Below are positions 11,263-13,766 of a DNA stretch of 13,766 bases, one piece after another (position 1 is the stretch's first letter; each line of letters starts with the position of its first letter). A model generated the notes under the pieces. That model was not told the origin of the DNA, did not search any database, and saw only the letters and a program-made list of their open reading frames with translations. The position numbers and the translations under genes were made by a program. Origin of the DNA: JBAXGE01 sp044344145 (lineage in GTDB: Bacteria > Planctomycetota > Phycisphaerae > WQYP01); contig JBIJDM010000052.1 of the NCBI GenBank assembly GCA_044344145.1, positions 1-13,766 on the forward strand, given 5' to 3'.

Positions 11263-13377
11263 ATGGGCCTGGCGCCACGAACTATTTTGATTACCGCCGC
11301 ACTGCCGTATGCCAACGGGGATATCCATCTCGGGCATCTGGTTGAGCACGTACAAACCGATATCTGGGCCCGCTTCCAACGGCTGCGCGGCCACGAGGTG
11401 ACCTTTCTCTGCGGCGACGACGGCCACGGCACGCCCGTGATGTTGCGTGCCCGTAAAGAGGGCCTGACCCCCGAAGCGTTCATCGCCAAGATGAACCAGC
11501 GCCATCAGGAAGATCTGGCCCAGTTCGGCATCAGCTTTGACAATTACTACACCACCCATTCGCCCGAGAATAAAGCCCTCACCTACCGCATCTACGAACG
11601 GTTGCAGGCCGGTGGCCATATTGTGCAGCGCGCGGTGGAGCAGTTTTTCGATCCGACAGAAAACGTGTTTCTGCCCGACCGTTTCATCCGCGGCGAATGT
11701 CCCAAGTGCGGGACCGCCGACCAGTACGGCGATTCCTGCGAAAACTGCGGGGCCCATTACGAGCCGACCGATTTGAAAAATCCGCGCAGCGCCATCAGCG
11801 GCGCCACACCGGTACTGCGCAGCAGCCAGCATTTCTTCATGCAATTGGAAAACTTCCGCACCATGCTGCAGGAAGCCTATGCGGCGGGTCTGGTGGACAA
11901 TAACGTCCGCAACAAACTCAACGAGTGGTTCAGCGGACCGCTCAAGGATTGGGATATCTCGCGCGATGCGCCGTTCTTCGGTTTCCCGATTCCCGGCGTG
12001 GAAAACAAATATTTTTACAACTGGCTCGATGCCCCCATCGGGTATATCGCCAGTCTGGCCAACAAACTCGGCGGCGATGTGGATGCGGCGGAGCGGTTCT
12101 GGTCCGATCCGGACACGGAAATCGTGCACTTCATCGGCAAAGACATCATGTATTTCCATGCCCTGTTCTGGCCCGCCACGCTGGAGGGGGCCGGATTCCA
12201 GCGCCCCAAACATCTATTCATCCATGGCTATCTGACCGTGGATGGCGCCAAGATGAGCAAGAGCCGCGGCACCTTTATCAATGCCTCCACCTATGCCAAA
12301 CACATGGACCCGCAATGGTTGCGTTATTACTACGCCACCAAACTCGGGCCGACGATTGATGACATGGATCTGAGTCTGACCGACTTCACCAACCGTGTGA
12401 ACAGCGAACTGGTGGGCAAGCTGGCCAATCTGGTCAGCCGGGCGGCGGCGCTGTTGAGCAAGAATTTCGCCGGACAACTGTCCCCGGTGGCCAACGATGC
12501 TGTGGCGCTACTGGAAGAAATCCGCGCTGCGGAAGCGGATCTGGCCAACTTGTACGAAGGCCGCGATTATGCCGCATTGACGCGCAAGATTTGCCTGATG
12601 GCCGATCGCGTGAACAAGTATTTTGAAGATCAGACCCCGTGGAAACTGGTGAAAACCGATCCCGCGGCCGCACAGGGCGTATTGTCCGCCGCGCTGGAAG
12701 CCAGCCGGTTGTTCACGCTGTATCTCAAACCGATTATGCCCCAGTATGCCGCGAAGGTCGAGGCCTGTCTGGGCATTGCCCCGCTGGAATGGCGCGATGC
12801 GCATGAATCCATGCCGCCCCATGCGATCGGCACATTTACCCGTTTAGTGGACCGTATTGAAACAGAAAAGGTGACTGCCATGATTGAAGAAACCAAAGCG
12901 GCCGCAGCGGCGGAAGCAACCCCAACTCCCACACCGACCACCCAAAATACCGCACCCGTGACCGCGCCCGTAGCGGCTCCCGTAGTGACGGCGCCGGTAA
13001 TCTCAGCCGACACCCCCGCCCTACCGCCGGGGATTGACCCAATAGCCCCCACGTGCAGCTTCGACCAGTTCCTCGCGGTGGATCTGCGGATCGGCAAAGT
13101 TGTAACGGCTGAAGCCATCGCCAGCAGCGACAAGATTATGAACATCACGATGGATGTGGGGCCCTTGGGCCAGCGCACCATTCTCGCGGGCATCAAGAAT
13201 GCCTACACCCCGGAACGGCTGGTCGGCCGGCTGGTGGTCTTCTGCATCAATCTCGCGCCGCGCAAGATGAAGTTCGGCACCAGCGAAGGCATGATCCTCG
13301 CCGCCGGTCCCGGCGGCAGCGAAGTCTTTGTGCTGTCGCCCGATAGCGGCGCCCAGCCCGGACAACGGGTGCACTGA
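11263..13377 (+). CDS. metG: Methionine--tRNA ligase
   Basis: MetG charges tRNA-Met, including the initiator, with methionine using ATP. The 704-residue protein shows the class I signatures HLGH (22-25, the HIGH box) and KMSKS (330-334), and a zinc knuckle with CPKC (146-149) and CENC (159-162), as in the E. coli-type enzyme. It also has WLDAPIGYIAS, IGKDIMYFH and the helical anticodon-binding domain (about 375-540). A linker rich in Ala, Pro and Thr (about 545-597) leads to a C-terminal Trbp111-like tRNA-binding domain (about 598-704, FDQFLAVDLRIGKVV to the end) that mediates dimerisation in relatives. ATG 11263 is preceded by GGAGA (11252-11256). The next gene starts 1 base after the stop, so the two are coupled. 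A short GC hairpin at 11209-11224 lies upstream but has no T-run. Confidence 0.98.
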   Translation: MGLAPRTILITAALPYANGDIHLGHLVEHVQTDIWARFQRLRGHEVTFLCGDDGHGTPVMLRARKEGLTPEAFIAKMNQRHQEDLAQFGISFDNYYTTHSPENKALTYRIYERLQAGGHIVQRAVEQFFDPTENVFLPDRFIRGECPKCGTADQYGDSCENCGAHYEPTDLKNPRSAISGATPVLRSSQHFFMQLENFRTMLQEAYAAGLVDNNVRNKLNEWFSGPLKDWDISRDAPFFGFPIPGVENKYFYNWLDAPIGYIASLANKLGGDVDAAERFWSDPDTEIVHFIGKDIMYFHALFWPATLEGAGFQRPKHLFIHGYLTVDGAKMSKSRGTFINASTYAKHMDPQWLRYYYATKLGPTIDDMDLSLTDFTNRVNSELVGKLANLVSRAAALLSKNFAGQLSPVANDAVALLEEIRAAEADLANLYEGRDYAALTRKICLMADRVNKYFEDQTPWKLVKTDPAAAQGVLSAALEASRLFTLYLKPIMPQYAAKVEACLGIAPLEWRDAHESMPPHAIGTFTRLVDRIETEKVTAMIEETKAAAAAEATPTPTPTTQNTAPVTAPVAAPVVTAPVISADTPALPPGIDPIAPTCSFDQFLAVDLRIGKVVTAEAIASSDKIMNITMDVGPLGQRTILAGIKNAYTPERLVGRLVVFCINLAPRKMKFGTSEGMILAAGPGGSEVFVLSPDSGAQPGQRVH

Positions 13378-13378
13378 T

Positions 13379-13766
13379 ATGGCAACACGTGTGGCAGTCA
13401 TCGGTCTGGATGCAACGCAAACCAGTTGGCTGGAAGCCCTGGCAGCATTGGCGCAGCGCGGCGATATCAGTATCGTCGCGGCGGGCCACCGCAGTCAGGC
13501 CGCGGCCCGCGAACTGGGGCAAACTTTGCACGCTCCGGCCTTTGATGACATGCGGCAACTGCTGATGCAGGCCACACCGCAAGCCGTGGTGATCCAACGC
13601 ACGGATAATGTCTCGTGCGACTGGCTGCGTCAGGCCTTGACCGCTGGGATTGGCATATTCAGCTTGGGCCCACTGGTGGAAGATGTCGCCGAGGCCATTG
13701 CTTTAGACGAAATTCTCGGCCCCCGTTCGGCGCTCTACTACCGCTGGCCGCGTTTTGCCCATGCGC
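13379..13766 (+). CDS. Rossmann-fold protein, Gfo/Idh/MocA-like, 5' part (cut by window edge)
   Basis: The reading frame is open from ATG 13379 to the end of the window (129 codons). It begins with a beta strand and turn, ATRVAVIGLDATQTSWLEAL, then alternating strands and helices: ISIVAAGHRS, the AFDDMRQLL segment, PQAVVIQRT, WLRQALTAGIGIFSLGPL. This is the layout of the N-terminal nucleotide-binding domain of Gfo/Idh/MocA oxidoreductases, including the D(M)xxLL and 'P.AV.I' segments. The usual GxGxxG turn is not there (VIGLDATQT instead), so NAD(P) binding may be lost or changed. Only 1 base separates it from the metG stop. Substrate is unknown, and the C-terminal domain lies outside the window. 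Confidence 0.6.
   Translation, partial: MATRVAVIGLDATQTSWLEALAALAQRGDISIVAAGHRSQAAARELGQTLHAPAFDDMRQLLMQATPQAVVIQRTDNVSCDWLRQALTAGIGIFSLGPLVEDVAEAIALDEILGPRSALYYRWPRFAHA

Noticed and set aside
11233..12213. 326-codon antisense frame over metG
   Set aside because: It covers the conserved catalytic part of metG and has no start signal or recognisable domain; shadow frame.

Overview
The window looks like a chromosomal segment of a planctomycete, most likely of the Phycisphaerae type; Verrucomicrobia or Lentisphaerae are less likely alternatives. This is inferred from a combination of features. A 23S rRNA gene has no 16S gene in front of it. There is a PEP-CTERM (exosortase-sorted) protein and a pseudopilin-like protein with the H-X9-DG motif. 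Rho carries a long disordered N-terminal extension, and the coding DNA is moderately GC-rich. No species can be named from the sequence alone.

Layout. 1-1094 (minus): 5' part of a 23S rRNA gene, cut by the window edge inside the GTPase-centre helices. 1095-1686 (minus): its own leader with a boxA antitermination element, several hairpins and two candidate promoters. 1855-5463 (plus): a beta-class DNA methyltransferase overlapping coaE by 4 bases, then rho behind its own candidate promoter and a long leader, closed by a strong terminator. 5640-7688 (plus): a membrane-anchored SurA/PpiD-like foldase, ending at a bidirectional terminator shared with a convergent operon. 9661-7795 (minus): promoter, cobalamin riboswitch, PEP-CTERM surface protein and pseudopilin-like protein, the two genes 4 bases apart. 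9725-10547 (plus): divergent promoter, OmpA/Pal-type lipoprotein and terminator. 10567-13766 (plus): hisH, metG and the start of a Rossmann-fold (Gfo/Idh/MocA-like) gene, closely spaced.

Most genes are housekeeping: translation (23S, metG), transcription termination (rho), CoA synthesis (coaE), histidine synthesis (hisH) and envelope biogenesis (foldase, OmpA lipoprotein). The most interesting unit is the minus-strand block at 7795-9661. There a recognisable cobalamin riboswitch controls no known B12 gene but an exosortase-type surface protein and a coupled pseudopilin-like protein. This suggests an undescribed vitamin B12-responsive cell-surface system, possibly for cobalamin capture. That function is inference; the riboswitch and gene order are seen directly in the sequence.
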